64,000 nucleotides of DNA from Cercis canadensis (taxonomy: Eukaryota; Streptophyta; Magnoliopsida; Fabales; Fabaceae). The number at the start of each line of letters is the position of its first letter. Within the stretch, counting starts at the first letter, position 1. Both the position numbers and the translations under genes were made by a program. Shown here one piece after another: positions 45,453-58,780 of the stretch. Below the pieces are notes generated by a model, which made no database searches, was not told the DNA's origin, and saw only the letters and a list, made by a program, of their open reading frames with translations. Where the stretch lies: positions 1-64,000 of the forward strand of contig QAOA01002897.1 of assembly GCA_003255065.1 (NCBI GenBank), written 5' to 3'.

Positions 45453-47515
45453 CTCAAGTGGAGCACTTTCAGCAGCTTCTCTTCTTCTCTTCTGTTCCAT
45501 ATATATATCTGCTTAAGCTGATGTGCGGCAAGCAGCAGCTCTGGCTTCCTATATTACCATTTATCACAAATGTATAAGTTTATGCCATTTCTTTGATTTC
45601 TCATGCACATTGCATAATGATCGATTAACAGTGGTAGAATAAAGCATTTACTAGCACCATACATGACAAAGAGATAGGTCAGATTTATTAGTGCAAATGC
45701 ATGTTTATGACACCTCAAGAATGGCATAACCAGATTGCACACTATGAAATATTTCCTAATGCCTACAAGTATGTTTTGAGACAAATTTGTCCATACTTCT
45801 TGTTTCTACCATATCTGTTCTACTAAAGGATCACACTCAAGAATACATCAATCAAGAGAAGAAATCTACTATCAAGGTAAGAGAGAAATTCAATGACACA
45901 TAAATATTCATTGCGATACATGTATCAAACCTGGAGCTCTTGAATTCTTTTATGAGTTCTATGCTCATCAATAATAGTTCTAAGGAAATCTTCATGTTCT
46001 TCCTTGGAATGGTAGCACATGAAAGCATCATACCGCCAACATATTGTCCTCTCTTCAGGGGTTAAATCCTTCTCGAAAGGATTTTGGTGTAGCAAATTTC
46101 TTTCAAGTATGAAATCCTTTCTATGCTGTTTTTCATCAAGCCTGCAACAAATTTACATAGAACAGGACAGTCTGTCAAGATTCAAATAGCACTAGTACCA
46201 TTGATGGTTGAATGTAAATGATCCAGAAAGAGAAATCTATGAAAATAAAATGGTTGTTTACTACTTTGAATAAATACGCAACACACGTAGTTTCAGTTCT
46301 CTTTCTTCCTCAGTGTCGGAGTCCTTAAATTCCATTTCAGCCACTAGTTCTTCAGCTTCATTATCATATTCAATATCAAACTCCCGTCATTTGGTTTATA
46401 ACCACTCATCTCTACTAAAGAATGACCCTCATTTCCTGAGGAATTGGGTTTGGTTGCCCCAAAATTTTGGTCTTGCTGATGATCTGCCAGAGATAGATGT
46501 AACATTAACATTGACTAGAAAATTTAATGGTATATAAATGCTGCTTTTGGAATTCCTTCAAAAGTAGATGCACGGAAAATAGTTAACAGCAATGAGCAAA
46601 CATGTTCAAGAACTATAAGTTTCATGCATGAAGCCACTGAAAAACATTCATTTACGAATATTCAGAGATTTCATAGAATACAAATTTGGAATTCATAAAC
46701 TATCTACAAGAATGACAGCCATGAAAATTATTATAGAATTCCCCATTTCCACGGCCAATGTATATAAATCCTTTATCTTATGTATACTTGTTCACGAAAC
46801 ATCACTTTATTTTCCCAAATCTAATTTTTTTTTTTTCTCTAGCTGGAAAATACTCAAAACAGATAGAGATGACTGTCATACAACTAGCAATTTATTCCAT
46901 TACCTTATTCTTATATGAACAAGAGTAAGAGGTACTAATGTGAATAGGGATTCAAGACTAAATCCAACCAAAAGGAACTTTTGACAACCATTTTCGCCAA
47001 TCTGTATAAGAATGTAAATGCACAATCCTTCTATTTGAACTAATTCATTGGATGCTTCGTTGTTAGTTGTTGTTGCAGTATGTATGCCACTAGAAAGCCC
47101 ATATTCAAGGTCTGGTATAAGAAACGAGAAGAAAAATATGATAAAAATGAGTTTTTGTGCATGAGTATGAAATACTTTTAAAGGCGAGCACATGTGAAAG
47201 AGAATTAACTATTTAGTAGCCTATCCTAAGTGATATGCAAGGTAAACATAATTTGTGACAACATGCTTTCTTTGTGATATACAAATAAATTTTAGGAACT
47301 AATGAGGGTAATATAATGTATAATGACAGACCTTTAGCCATAGCAAGGAGCTTCTTTTTGTTTTTCCAGCAACATGAGACAGGTCCTAGCATATAAAAAA
47401 GGTAAGAGTCTTTCATTTGCGAGAATAAATACAAAAAGGAGCACTAATTGAAGCTACTTTGATATTTATCATACCAGAAGCGGAAAGGATAGGGAGTTCA
47501 AGTACACATTCTTAT
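45453..47515 (-). pseudogene. ADA2: ADA2 relic 2 (SANT end and central exons)
   Basis: Minus-strand exons, right to left: truncated SANT end 47515-47475 (YKNVYLNSLSFPLL, donor GTATGA); 47385-47332 DLSHVAGK, then a 1-base loss in an A-run, then KKKLLAMAK; 46483-46265 (GHSLVEMSGYK, frameshift, [19 protein letters not shown] and [12 protein letters not shown], donor GTAGTA); 46141-45931 LDEKQHRKDFILERNLLH to EEHEDFLRTIIDEHRTHKR, fully open, 70 codons; 45548-45453 EARAAACRTSA-stop-ADIYMEQK, donor GTGTCT. These fill the region between SANT and SWIRM that relic 1 lacks. No SWIRM exon follows to the left. Two frameshifts and one stop make it dead. Confidence 0.88.
46490..47210. repeat. ADA2 intron repeat
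   Basis: It matches 41390-42108 and 57050-57240. In relic 1 a deletion then removes the LLAMAK exon (47210-47478 here), joining 'gaattaact' to the SANT exon end. Confidence 0.85.
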
Positions 47516-48451
47516 AAAGAAGAATATGAACATGCCCAACCATCTAAGAAGCACAAAAACGTAATGTAGAAACATAACACAGGTCACAACCCTCTTCAAC
47601 AGTGATTGAAGCTGACTAAATCAAAGATGAAGTTTAAACAATTCTAATAAAATCCATCTAATGTAAATTTCATGCTGGCACTTTTGGGACTTTTCACATG
47701 TAGAACTTGCTGGTAAAAGCCACCAACATAAGCTTACAATATTAATGGTAGGTCGGTCTCAGTGCAAAATTAATGACCCACTTTGCTTGCAATAGGTTAA
47801 TTTTAAATTCCTCCATCCTCCCTGTTTAATTGAACTGCTTTACATTCAACTCTAGCATCTTGAATAATCTTAAAAAATTCAGACCCAAACTTTATACCTG
47901 TTATCTTAAATAGTATAACATCTAAAAATTGCTTAATGCCATTGCTAACCAGTCACCATGTGATATTTAGTGATCATCCAAAGAGATAGGTCTAGAATGT
48001 GATATTATTCTCTGTATTGGCATTATCAATCTCGCAGTTACTGTTCACAGTCACACCCACCCACCTAATTGACCTACAAATCTCCTTTGTTTGCCTGCAA
48101 CGATTAATCGTCAACCTTCCATCTTTCTATCCTTAGATTGCCCAAGAAAACCCTGATTTCAGCCTAGCCCCCTTGCAGTCTTCTGTCACTCAGTTTTTTC
48201 ATTATTGTTTATGCTAGTTCACAGAAAATCACATCTAACTTCATTTTTTACCCAAGTGCTTGATGCATGAGAAGTAGTATATCCTACAAACCAATTAAAG
48301 GCCACACTTAAATCCAACATGACATAGATACATACTTATACAGTTAGAACTTTGGTAATCAAGGAGGTGGTTATTACATTATGCATCTCTTGTTATAGGA
48401 AAATGGTGACTAGAATCCAAATATAGAAAACCAGTAAAATAAAAGTATTAC

Positions 48452-50498
48452 CTAATATTAAATGCTTCCTTAAGCTGTCCTCTATTGTCAAAAGGAATAA
48501 ACTGATAGAGCAACCAACCATTAATAATTCTAATGAATATATATGCTAGTGAAGGTAGAAATTTATTGGACATTCTAATACTTATACAGAATAGTGAACA
48601 AGTGAAAGTTACATAATTTGAACAATCCATCATACAAGTGGAGTCCAATCAGCCGGCAATCGGGATCAATAATGCCAATCTGCAAAAAGAGAATAAGTAA
48701 ACCGGTGGAATGCACTATAACAAACTTTCACCCTAGAGTTGATTTAACTTTTATGTGATCCTAACTATCAGAGCTGCATATGAACACAATCAATACCCAC
48801 AAGACTTGCAAGTAGATAGAAGTGAATGACATCCTATACGATCTGAAACATCACCCATTGCCATGAATGACAATGACACACAAAATTCAGCAAACTAAAA
48901 AAGATAGACCTATGAATTGCTCACAATTACTGAAAAACAAGGTATGCTGTATGATTTCTGTATGGATGCTATGGACTTGCATCACCAGATTATTACTCAT
49001 CATCAACAGTAACATTTTAAGGAATTAAGATAGCAAAAATCTAAGCATAACCACAAGGAACACCAATGACAAGGATTGAAGCAAAACATCTCAATCTTCA
49101 CTGAAATTCCCAATTTGTAAGGAAGTGTAATCAAAACCAAATACAATCCAACCAAATAACCCTGCTTTAAAGAAAGTAATCACTAAAAATGTCCAGTCAA
49201 AAATAAACTTGTATTCAGTTATAACTGTCTCCTTTCTTCCTTCCTGAATAGTTTTTTTCCTTTCCCTGGATCCTATGAGAGAGAAGTTATTAAATACTAC
49301 TATCTGGATTTTCTAGCCATAGCAGGGGACAGAATGCCAATGAAAATATGATACCAGCAAGCCCTGAGGTGTAAGCAAATGAATCTCAATGCGGGTGCAT
49401 TTCTTGGAGGCAAACTTCTTAGTGAACTAAATGCTAGATACAAAACTTTTAGTTGATGTATGCATATATTGAATCAAACAATTTTCAAACAGTGTGAATA
49501 TATAATCATCCGAAGAAGATTAAAACATAATGGATAATTTATTTGAAAAAAACATCAGTTCTCTGAGCAAGTAAGTAAATGGGACACATACTACTATGAT
49601 AAAGAAAATAAGATATCTAATTTTTTTCCTCTTTCTCTTGAGGAAGGACATTGAGGTTTATGGTGAATAATGCTTACCCCAAACATCATAAAACCCAATT
49701 GACAGACAACTTTATAACCCAGAAGAGAAATAATAATAATAATAATAATAATAACAATATATATGCCTATATCCTTTTACAGGAGGAAGAGAGAGAGAGA
49801 GAGAGAAGCACTAGTAATATGAAACTTGAAATCTAGAGAAACCCACTGTGTTATACCACAGATTAAAAAAATATCAAACCATAAATGTCACTTACTCCAA
49901 GCTTCCAAGGAGTACAGGAAATACCATAGAAACCCACTATTTCTCTATCCATAATTGACATTTCTGAGGGGATAAAAAACACTAACACTATGAAACTTGA
50001 AATCCAGAGAAACCTACTTTTCTCCAACAGATAAAAAATATTGAACCATTAACATCAATTACTCCAAGCTTTCAAGGATATACACTAAACACTTAGAAAC
50101 CCTTTATTTCTCTATCAACAATTAGCAATATGTATAAACTTACATATACCCCTATCTATACACAAATACAAGAACTGTGACCCAGAACCCTAACACAAAT
50201 TTTTAGTTTATGGGTGCGTGAAAAAAGCAATTGGGTACCAAAAAATCAATAAAGGGAGAGNACTTACATATACCCCTATCTATACACAAATACAAGAACT
50301 GTGACCCAGAAACCTAACACAAATTTTCAGTTTATGGGTGCGTGAAAAAAGCATACCAAAAAATCAATAAAGGGAGAGAAATGAGATAATTTACGCAATA
50401 ATGAGATTAAGCTCTTGAGGGCTAGTGAAATTGCCCAAACAGGAATGGGTAATGTTGGTGGGCTTGTGAGCTGTGACGACATAGTTCCATATGCTCAT
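48452..50498 (-). pseudogene. DDB1: DDB1 relic with five N-terminal exons or exon pieces
   Basis: Minus strand, right to left: exon 1 50498-50395 (MSIWNYVVTAHKPTNITHSC to QELNLIIA, donor GTAAAT); exon 2 49402-49355 (KCTRIEIHLLTPQGL, donor GTATCA); part of exon 3 near 48861-48832 (AMGDVSDRIG); 48679-48617 (IGIIDPDCRLIGLHLYDG) after a good TTTTTGCAG acceptor; 48501-48452 (IPFDNRGQLKEAFNI, donor GTAATA). The order matches DDB1 over roughly the first 170 residues of about 1090. Exon 2 is one base short for joining exon 1 in frame, most of exon 3 is gone, and no GT follows the LYDGLFK exon. The gene stops at about 48450. It is a truncated, non-functional relic, better preserved than the 20.6-kb orphan. 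Confidence 0.87.
49731..49754 (+). repeat. (AAT)n microsatellite
   Basis: Eight ATA/AAT units stand where the 2228-2640 MITE is found in the other copy of this segment. Confidence 0.9.
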
Positions 50499-50566
50499 TG
50501 ACCTTCCTTGCTTGAAAATGGGGATCCTTTAGTAATGGCTGCTATTGCTCAAAGAAGAGCCCCAGT

Positions 50567-50598
<32 letters not shown>

Positions 50599-51767
50599 TG
50601 TTTTCGTTTCTAGCCTCTTCTACTCTCTTCACTGTCACAGTGCTCTTTTTCCCTCTCTCTCTCTCTCTTTCTCAGTAGTATTGGTGCGCGTGCTGCAGAA
50701 AGGGTCTCAAAATAGCATTTTTGAAGAGGCAACTCTATCACCGAAATGTTTTGTTTCTTTGCGCCCTTTGCCCTTATGGCTTTTCTGTTTTTTGTTTTTT
50801 GTTTTTTGGGTGGTGGTTTTGACCTTGGGACTCAGTTGGGTTTAGTTTTTATGGGCGTCAATTCAATTGGGAGCTACATGACACCTTATGCAAAGCTGGG
50901 TTTAGAGTTGTCAAGGTAACACGAAAGGATCCGTTTCATGACCAATTTATGAGTAGATTTGTCATTTGTGAAGCCAAACTTTTATTTAGTTCACAATCTT
51001 GAAAGAGACTTATTGAAAGCAATTTTTCCTTTTCTTTTTTTTTTTTCTTCTATTAATCCCTTTGTCAAGTGACTTCTTTTACTTTTTTTTTCTCAGTATA
51101 TGTTAATATTATATTAATAAATAATGGCTAATTATTAAATACTACAATTGTACTGATATCACATGTATAATTAATTACTAAGGTGATTTAAACTGTTTAT
51201 TTTGTATGTCCTACGTATCTCGTAAAAATAATTTTAGTGATTAATTTTACTTGTGATACAAATACTATTTATGATATTGAATAACCAATCATAAATAATA
51301 TGTATATGTCTAAAAGTTTAAGTACTTTATACTTAAATGTTGCGAGAATCTTTGAAATAGAAAATTAACAAATATTTCTTCTAAAAATAGAAATAAAAAT
51401 TCTTAATTACTAAAATAGAAATATGAATATGAATATCACGTAATGATCACTCATCATTATGTATTTTCACTCACAATTATCATTTTATTGCGCCTTTTGA
51501 TGACTGGTCATATTTCTATTTTGATAATTAGTACATTTTGTTTTTGTTTCTAAAACAAATGGTTGTTGCATTTTTTTTTTTTTTTGTAATTGTCCCTTAA
51601 TTTAACGTATTAGCAACAACAAAAAAAGGATTTTATGATTGAATGAAGAAGTAAAATTGCTAAGGTATTGAATATTTCTGTTTGCCTTTGTTTGCTTTAA
51701 TTGGCTTTTGATGTTGTTCAAGCCATTATGACTTTAGGCACTTCAATATTTGAGCTCAGTTACATGA
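49757..51767. repeat. Duplicated host segment with unoccupied retrotransposon site
   Basis: It is collinear with 2641-2941 plus 20374-21660. The array insertion point falls at about 50055/50056. 50138-50260 and 50262-50380 are direct copies around an N, probably an assembly artefact. The CT-rich leader is at 50569-50596. Confidence 0.85.
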
Positions 51768-53110
51768 TGTTAGCCTCGGTTTCTTGTAATTGAGCACAAA
51801 AGCAAGATAATTGTATTATAATGGTTCTCATGAAGTCAATGCTTGTGAACATATATCTCTATCTTATTCGTTGTTTCTACACTGTCCCGGGCCAAATGTA
51901 ATATCATTACTATTTCTCAATAAAAAAATATGCAATCACATATATTTGGACTGTCAAATCTGATTACTTTGGAAAGATGGACAATGGAATTATCTAAGTT
52001 CATGGCCCAAAAAAAATGGATAGGTGAATGGAAATTTGAATGGTTCTTAACTTAACCATTTTTCACTAAATAAATTTCTTGTACTATGTTATTTATGCAT
52101 TTTATGTGGAACTAGATATTAGACTGGTCTATAGATGGGGCATGGATAATTCTAATGGAGTGTTATAATAAAATACAACTACTATAATTGCCAAGAAAAC
52201 TACTCTATGAAAAGACAATTTGTTGGGGGTCAGAGTGGGCAATTTCCCACACTCAGGAGTATGTGGCTCTGTCACTGTATTTTTATTTTCTTTTCTTATA
52301 GATAATAATGATTATAATTGCAATCGAGGATATTTTAATTAAAAAAAATGGATGAGGAGACCTGTCACTATATACTATCACTAAATAAGAAGTGCCTCAT
52401 CATTAAAGTAAGTACCTTTTTTACAATAAAAAGTTTTAGCATTTTTTTAATACATGGCATTGGATAATTCAATCACCATGAAAAATATTAATTTGTCAAC
52501 AAATAAAAAATTAAATTCCTCATTTATCCTGAAAATATTCTATAATGCAATAAAATATGTTTTCAATAGTTCATAAAATTTTTCAATATCCATTATCCTC
52601 TTTTTATTTTAACAAAAAAGAGGTTTATGTTTTTGGCGAAATAGACATGTGGCCATTCAGGCAATAATATCACCCATATCGTCAAGAAAATAGTGACATG
52701 ATATCGAATTTGAAACTAAATTCAATGATTCAAGTGAAGTTATGTTGGAAATGGTTAGAGGTATATATGATTACTAAAAGCTAAGTTATAAGGGGATAGC
52801 AATGATCCAATAACCTATCATCGGAAACGGAGTGTTGGTGTAACAATAGCCCACAGCAAGGAAACTGACACTATAATGTCATGTGTGGTTTTTTTTTTTT
52901 TTTTTTTTTTAAGTATTTATGTGTTTCTATGTTTATTTTCTCTACTTTATGTATTGTTCGGATAAAAAAAATTAAAATGGGATACAAATATTCTTAACAG
53001 TCCATAAGATTGTTTTACATCTCTTAATAATCCTCCTTTTTTCTTTTTCTCAATATATATCTTCAAATTTTATTTTAACAAAGAAGACACTTTTTGTTTG
53101 GCCAAACAGG
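51768..53110. other. No gene recognised
   Basis: AT-rich sequence with T-runs near 52890. It holds no coding blocks and no repeat shared with the window that I noticed. Confidence 0.45.
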
Positions 53111-53483
53111 CGATGAATCCAATTTCTAGAGAGTAGCAAAATAAATTTCAAAGTAATTCACAATTATTATTAAGTTTTTGTTTTGTCCTTTGTTGACCAA
53201 TGGTCAAATTTTGTATTTTTCAATGGTTAGTACATATTGGTATATGGTCAACTTAGGTTTCTTAGTGGTCATTAGTGATGACAATTTCGGAAATTTGAAA
53301 ATATTTGTTACATACTATTCTTTTTGTTTTTGTTTTTTTTTTTTTTTTTTTTTTGGAGAGACCCACCAAGAATTATTATTCATTTGAGTGACTTTAAAAT
53401 AAGAAAAATGCTTGGTCCAAGTAAATAGATCTAGTCAAGTGCAGATATTTTCTAGTGTGTATTTTTATGTAGTTTAATATGAG

Positions 53484-53837
53484 AAAACACTACTTACACA
53501 CTTCAACTTTACTTGACATGCAGTTTAGTCTTTAAATTAATTAATGTTTTTAAAATGTGTGAAACACTCCTCTCTTACGTCTATCCAAAAATGGATGGAA
53601 ACAACATGTGAATGTCATGTGATAGTGCCTAATAACTCATTAACAATTAACCAATTGGTGATTAAAGAATAAAGCCAAAAATAAAAATAAAAATTGCAGG
53701 ACTGGAGCTTTGAAGCTCCGTCCATGGCAGATGCCTGAACACGATAAACTCATAGTAAATAATTTTTTTAATCAATTTGTCCCTAATTGAACACAGCTAA
53801 GCAAACGAAAAAAGAATAAAATTCAAACACTCACTAA
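53484..53837. mobile_element. Pack-MULE left arm only
   Basis: It has the left TIR of the 36773-37945 element, including 'ggagctttgaagctcc' (about 53703), up to 'aaaattcaaacactcac'. It then joins the Y block directly. The captured exon and right TIR are lost, and its outermost bases are also deleted. Confidence 0.7.
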
Positions 53838-54840
53838 ATATGGACTTCTATCTAAATTCTTTAGTGATCAATGATCATAAATTTTTATGTTTTTCGTCTT
53901 ATATATCAAATAAAACGATTTCTTTTACTTTTAATTGAGAGCAAAATATGGGCTTCTATCTAAGTATCTCTGTCTATTAATTGTATGAGCGTTGGGTTCA
54001 CTAGGGGTAACTACAACATATTATTACTAGATCTTCATAAAATCATGAGGGGAGTTGTACAAATCATGGTGCTGCAAAAAGGAATCCTATGATTCTTTTT
54101 TTTTTTTTNTTTTTTTTTCTTTTTTGGTAATTTAGGAATTTGACATCACCTTTTGGATGAAGTCAAACTTATCAAATTTGGAATAAGTCATACATGTTTT
54201 AAGGGTCCAACTATTGAAACATCCACAACTATAGTTTTGTGTATTTGAAGACCTTCATTTTTATCAAAGAGACACCTCAAACACAAAACTCCCTCCTTAC
54301 GGAGAGAGCTTTGTGTCTGGTTGACAACCCAATGATTCTAGTAGGATATTATTTGTGCCAAGTTATTAACTCAAAATGAAGAATTTCACAAACAAAAAAC
54401 ACTTGAATGTGCCTAGCTGCATCAGACCAAGACTGAAAAATTCTTAGTTTCGTTGGGGAAAACAAAAAAGAAAGGAAAGAATATAAAAATTAAATTTACA
54501 CAGAATACATTATTCATATATTATCTCATGACTAAATTTATTTTGAAATTATTTATCTCAAACACTGCACACACTTATGGTAAACAAAGTTTTAAAATGT
54601 CTTTAACGTAGGTAGACATGTTAAAAAAAATGAAAACAAAACGTGATACCAATTCAGAGATACATACATGTGATAGAACTGAAAGGAAAAGCAAATATAT
54701 ATATATATATAAATAATGGTCATTCCCTTCTATTTAATTACTTTTTATTTTTAATTTTTTGATACTTTTGATTATGACTCTAAATTTAAACACAAAATTC
54801 ATAAGTCCTGAGAATGATCTCAGTATCACTTGACCACATG
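53838..54840. repeat. Y block, copy 2
   Basis: Same block as 38268-39240. It has an N in a T-run at 54109 and an (AT)n run at about 54696-54710. Confidence 0.8.
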
Positions 54841-54861
54841 CAGGCCATTTGGTCCCTTCTC

Positions 54862-55878
54862 TTTAATTATTACTATCATTTTTATGAAAGTAATAGTCTT
54901 AAAGCCTTAAATCACATTATATCCGGAATATAGCCTTCATGGCATCCATCAACAAGTACCCACTTGGACAATACAACAGCCTAAAGCGAATCAAGGTTTG
55001 ATTATAAAACAAATTGAAGATTAATATAACATACTCATAAAAGTATTAAACTGTACCAGTTTCGTTCTCCATGTTATTAAGCTTTGTATTCCTGGTGATT
55101 AAATTATTCACACAAAGAGGCAAATCAAGTGGACTGTGATTAAGTCCAAGTTCATCAATCTGAATGGGTTGAATTTCTCTAACCTAATGAATTGATATGT
55201 TGATTTGTAGTTTTGGGATAAATAGGAATAAAAAGGCCTTCTTAAAGTGCCGTACTGTGGTCACAATAGAATTCAAACGTGAGACCTTCAAATCATTTCA
55301 TGGCTATCAAAGGCAGTATTATATTGCCGTTTAGAGGCCTAACATTAATGTGGCTTCAGTGCTACTTTTAAGGTTTCCAACGCGCTTTAACCTTCTGATA
55401 ATGTTCAACTGGTAGAACTTCAAATGACACATTTCAAGCTTATATATATGTAATGATTATGTCTGTGTATTCTGAATATTGGTTAGTGTATTATATGCTT
55501 ATGTGCTAATGTCTATTGTGTATAAATCTTGGGTACAAAAATATGTTGGAAAGAGAGTCACGTACTTCAATTTATGTAGGATTTGAATGATAAATGATAT
55601 GGCTACTAAGCTGTTGTATACTAAAGGCAACACGCTTAGAACCTAGCACTTCTTAAAATTATTTGTGGGATTCATGAATTGCCTTAAAAGGAGCCTCATT
55701 CTAGTGACATATCTATGATTGTGTACTAACATAGATTATTCTGCTAATATTTATATTTCTACTTATGCTTGAAAAGAATAATATTGGCATTGGCTCTATT
55801 GATTAAACAGAAGCATCCTTACACATATAAATTAAGTCGTCAAACTAATCTATGAAATGAGACCACCTAAGAAGGATG
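54862..55878. repeat. X block, copy 3
   Basis: Same block as 32454-33475, followed after about 100 bp of other sequence by the ADA2 last-exon fragment. Confidence 0.85.
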
Positions 55879-56151
55879 GCCTCTCCAAACAAATTCATGA
55901 AAAAATAACTTACTGTTTTTAAATTTTGAATTTATGAATTGAGAAAATTAAAAATCAAAGCGTTAATACCAAGCTGAAAAAGGAAGGGGGGAAAAACGAA
56001 CATTTTATTGAACTCTGCCCATCAGAAAACTTGATACAACATTTTAAAATGCCTATAAATGTTGATACAGTAACAAAGATTCATGTTAATCCTGGAGATG
56101 CTACAAAAGAAAACAATATGAGGTTGCACAAAAGAAACAACACATGGTATC

Positions 56152-57759
56152 TCTGGCTGGAGCAGTTCCCTTTTTCACAAGCATATCATAGACCATGTCA
56201 ATTTTGCTTGGTTCAATTTTGAATAAGTGGTGGGCATCTGATTTTTTAGCTGTAACCATTATAATTATTTTGCAATAATGATTTATTTGAGAGGGTGGAA
56301 GGGACACAGCAAGAAAATTAATTATTTCTGAGACCAATTTATTCCAGATAAAGGGCAATTAAAAGGAAAGCAATGAGATTGAGGATACTAATTTCATGCA
56401 TTGCATGGAGATCGATAATCTATGGGATTATTAGTATTTTCCATCAAACATTACTTTTTTTCTTTTTCATTAAAAACTGCTAGTAACTTATGCCGCATCA
56501 GTAGTATGAAATGTCAACATAAGGGCCAGATAAGACAACTCTGTTAACGTTTTAACAGACTTAACTGTTTGGACAACAGTTACTTCTATAGAAGGAGAAG
56601 ATGATGAAAACAAAGATACTTCTATATATATATAGATGGTATGGTGGAAAGAAATTTGTGATACTAACTTAAATTTCAAACATAAAATTTTCTGGTCAAG
56701 CTAAAGCAACAAATGTAAAAGGAAAGTTATACTGGATACGGAATAAGCTATGTAATGTTGCCATAGAAGGCTTAATTTACTGAATGCACTTTGGAAGACA
56801 TGCCATCTCTTCCTCTCCTTTCCCTTACTTATCCAAACAAAGGAAAAGAAAATTACGAGGTGGGCTTATCTCTTGTGTCATCTCCTCTCTCTTCAAATAC
56901 ATCTCCCAAACATTTTATCAACATGTATCTTATGTAACATGAACAATAACATTGATTAGAAAGTTTGAGTAATTTTAAAATGAGAAAAATACTCGATCTA
57001 GGTAAATAGATCTAGTCAAGTGCAGATATTTCCTAGTGTGCATTCTTATGTAACATTAACATTGACTAGAAAGTTTAATGGTAGATAAATGCTGCTTTAA
57101 GAATTCCTTCAAAAGCAGATGAACAGCAATTAGTTAACAAAAAATGAGCAAAAATGTTCAAGAACTATCAGTTTCTTGCATGTAGCCACTGAAAAAAAAA
57201 TCATTAATGAATATTCAGAGCTTTCATAGAATACAAATTTTCCTCTAGAAGGTACCTCTAGAAGCAACAAATCCCTAGGCAATAAGTCTTAAGAAGGTAC
57301 CTCTAGAAGCAGAAATTCTTCTTCTGCTGTCCAATCTGGGCAAATAAGAGGGAAAGACAGATGTTCCGGTCAAAATAGAATAGAATTAATACAAATTAAG
57401 GATAGCAAAGGCAACAAACGACATGAATGAAGCAAGCATAATTAGCAATATTGACCGAACAACTACTAATGCAATGTATTTAACATACTCAATTATACAT
57501 TTAAGCTTTTAAATATTGTTAGATATTTAATGAAAAAGAAAAAAAAAAGTTTCGTAAGGAAATTTCCATTCAATTTGACAGAACTACCAGTAATTGTCCT
57601 TAGACTAATTTACAGCCAGAATAGATCATGTTAGGCTTTGTCATAACAAGACCTCTACCATCAAGTATGAAGAGTAAACTATAGAATCATTGCTATTACT
57701 GACCATAACCCTGTAAGGGTGATTGCTTTTATAGGGTGTCACCTCAGCTCCAACAGAAA
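56152..57759 (-). pseudogene. ADA2: ADA2 relic 3 (ZZ end, one SANT-proximal exon, SWIRM end)
   Basis: Minus strand: 57759-57704 SVGAEVTPYKSNHPYRVM with donor GTCAGT; 57366-57301 LSFPLICPDW to EEEFLLLE, but its acceptor reads CCG where relic 1 has CAG, so it could not be spliced in; the SANT exon and all central exons are deleted. The last exon fragment KKSDAHHLFKIEPSKIDMVY to VKKGTAPA has lost its stop (TGA to AGA at 56152-56154) and would read 17 residues further. The structure is most like relic 1 and shares its deletion upstream of KKSD. Confidence 0.88.
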
Positions 57760-58736
57760 ATAACTACCTTGCCTCAAACAAATAATCTTTCCAGCTTTCG
57801 GGGAAATGTAGCTGTGCTGCTATTCATCAGGTCGGCGCCACCCACCCAGCCAGTGCCAGTGCAACTTGCACAAATTGCATAAACTGAATTGAGCTCCAGC
57901 TATAAAAATGATACAGAAACAACCAGACACACGGTGATATAGAGAGGTAAGACATAATGAGATACAGAGAGAACAGAAGTTGAGGGGAGAATGAACGAAA
58001 TCCTGAAGATACACAATAAGATACAGAGAGAAAAATATACATACATAGGAGAAATTCTGAAGTCGAAAGAATCACAAAGAAGGATTCCCGAAAATTTGAA
58101 GGGTAATCACATAAAAAGTTCCATCAGTTTAGGTATCAACACTACCCCATTGCTCATTTTTTTTTTTGCTCAATTTTCATTTTGTTGCACTAGACAGAGT
58201 GCACATTGAACCCAGTTTTTTTATATATCATAAAAATCACTTGCCATTTTTTTTTCTCTCTCCATTTGTTTCCAAGCAAAGGAGGGGTGGCACTGCTAGT
58301 GGCAGTGGCTCCACTCCCATTCCCCATCCATTTTAGAGTTTAGATAAACAGAGCCAAAAACAAAAAAGAAAAAGAGAAAATTTCTTAATAAAATAGAACC
58401 ACCATCGCAGAGGGGGAGAACTAATGTTTCAGCAACCCAAAAATCAATTCCACCAAGCCCACCCCAAAATCCACCATTTTTATACAATAAAACCTAGAAA
58501 ATTTTTCATACATGAAATTGTGAGGATAGAGCCAAAATAGAAGGGTAGCACTGCTAGTTGCAGCGGTTTCCACCCTCGTCTCCAATTTCTTCTCTTTCTA
58601 GAGAGGGAGACCCAAATTAGAGAGAGAAATCCCTTTTTAGAGAGAAGAACAGACCTAGAGAGAGAAGCAGAATTTGAGAGAGAGAGACAAATAAGTCTTG
58701 AGAGAAATTTGAGGGAGAAAGAGAGGAATTTCTTAC
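57760..58736. repeat. GA-rich leader-like region, copy 2
   Basis: It is collinear with 42958-44012 but without its 72-bp duplication. It lies between the short ATG exon and the ADA2 ZZ exon on the minus strand. Confidence 0.65.
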
Positions 58737-58780
58737 CTTAGCCACTCTCTTCCCTGTCGTCTCTTGTCTTTCTTCCCCAT
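58737..58780 (-). CDS. Short ATG exon, unidentified, open copy
   Basis: On the minus strand ATG at 58778-58780 reads MGKKDKRRQGREWL and ends two bases into the next codon at donor GTAAG (58732-58736). A purine-rich stretch follows as intron or leader. The protein family is not recognised. Being open with a good donor it could be a genuine first exon, but no partner exon downstream has been identified apart from ADA2 pieces. Confidence 0.35.
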
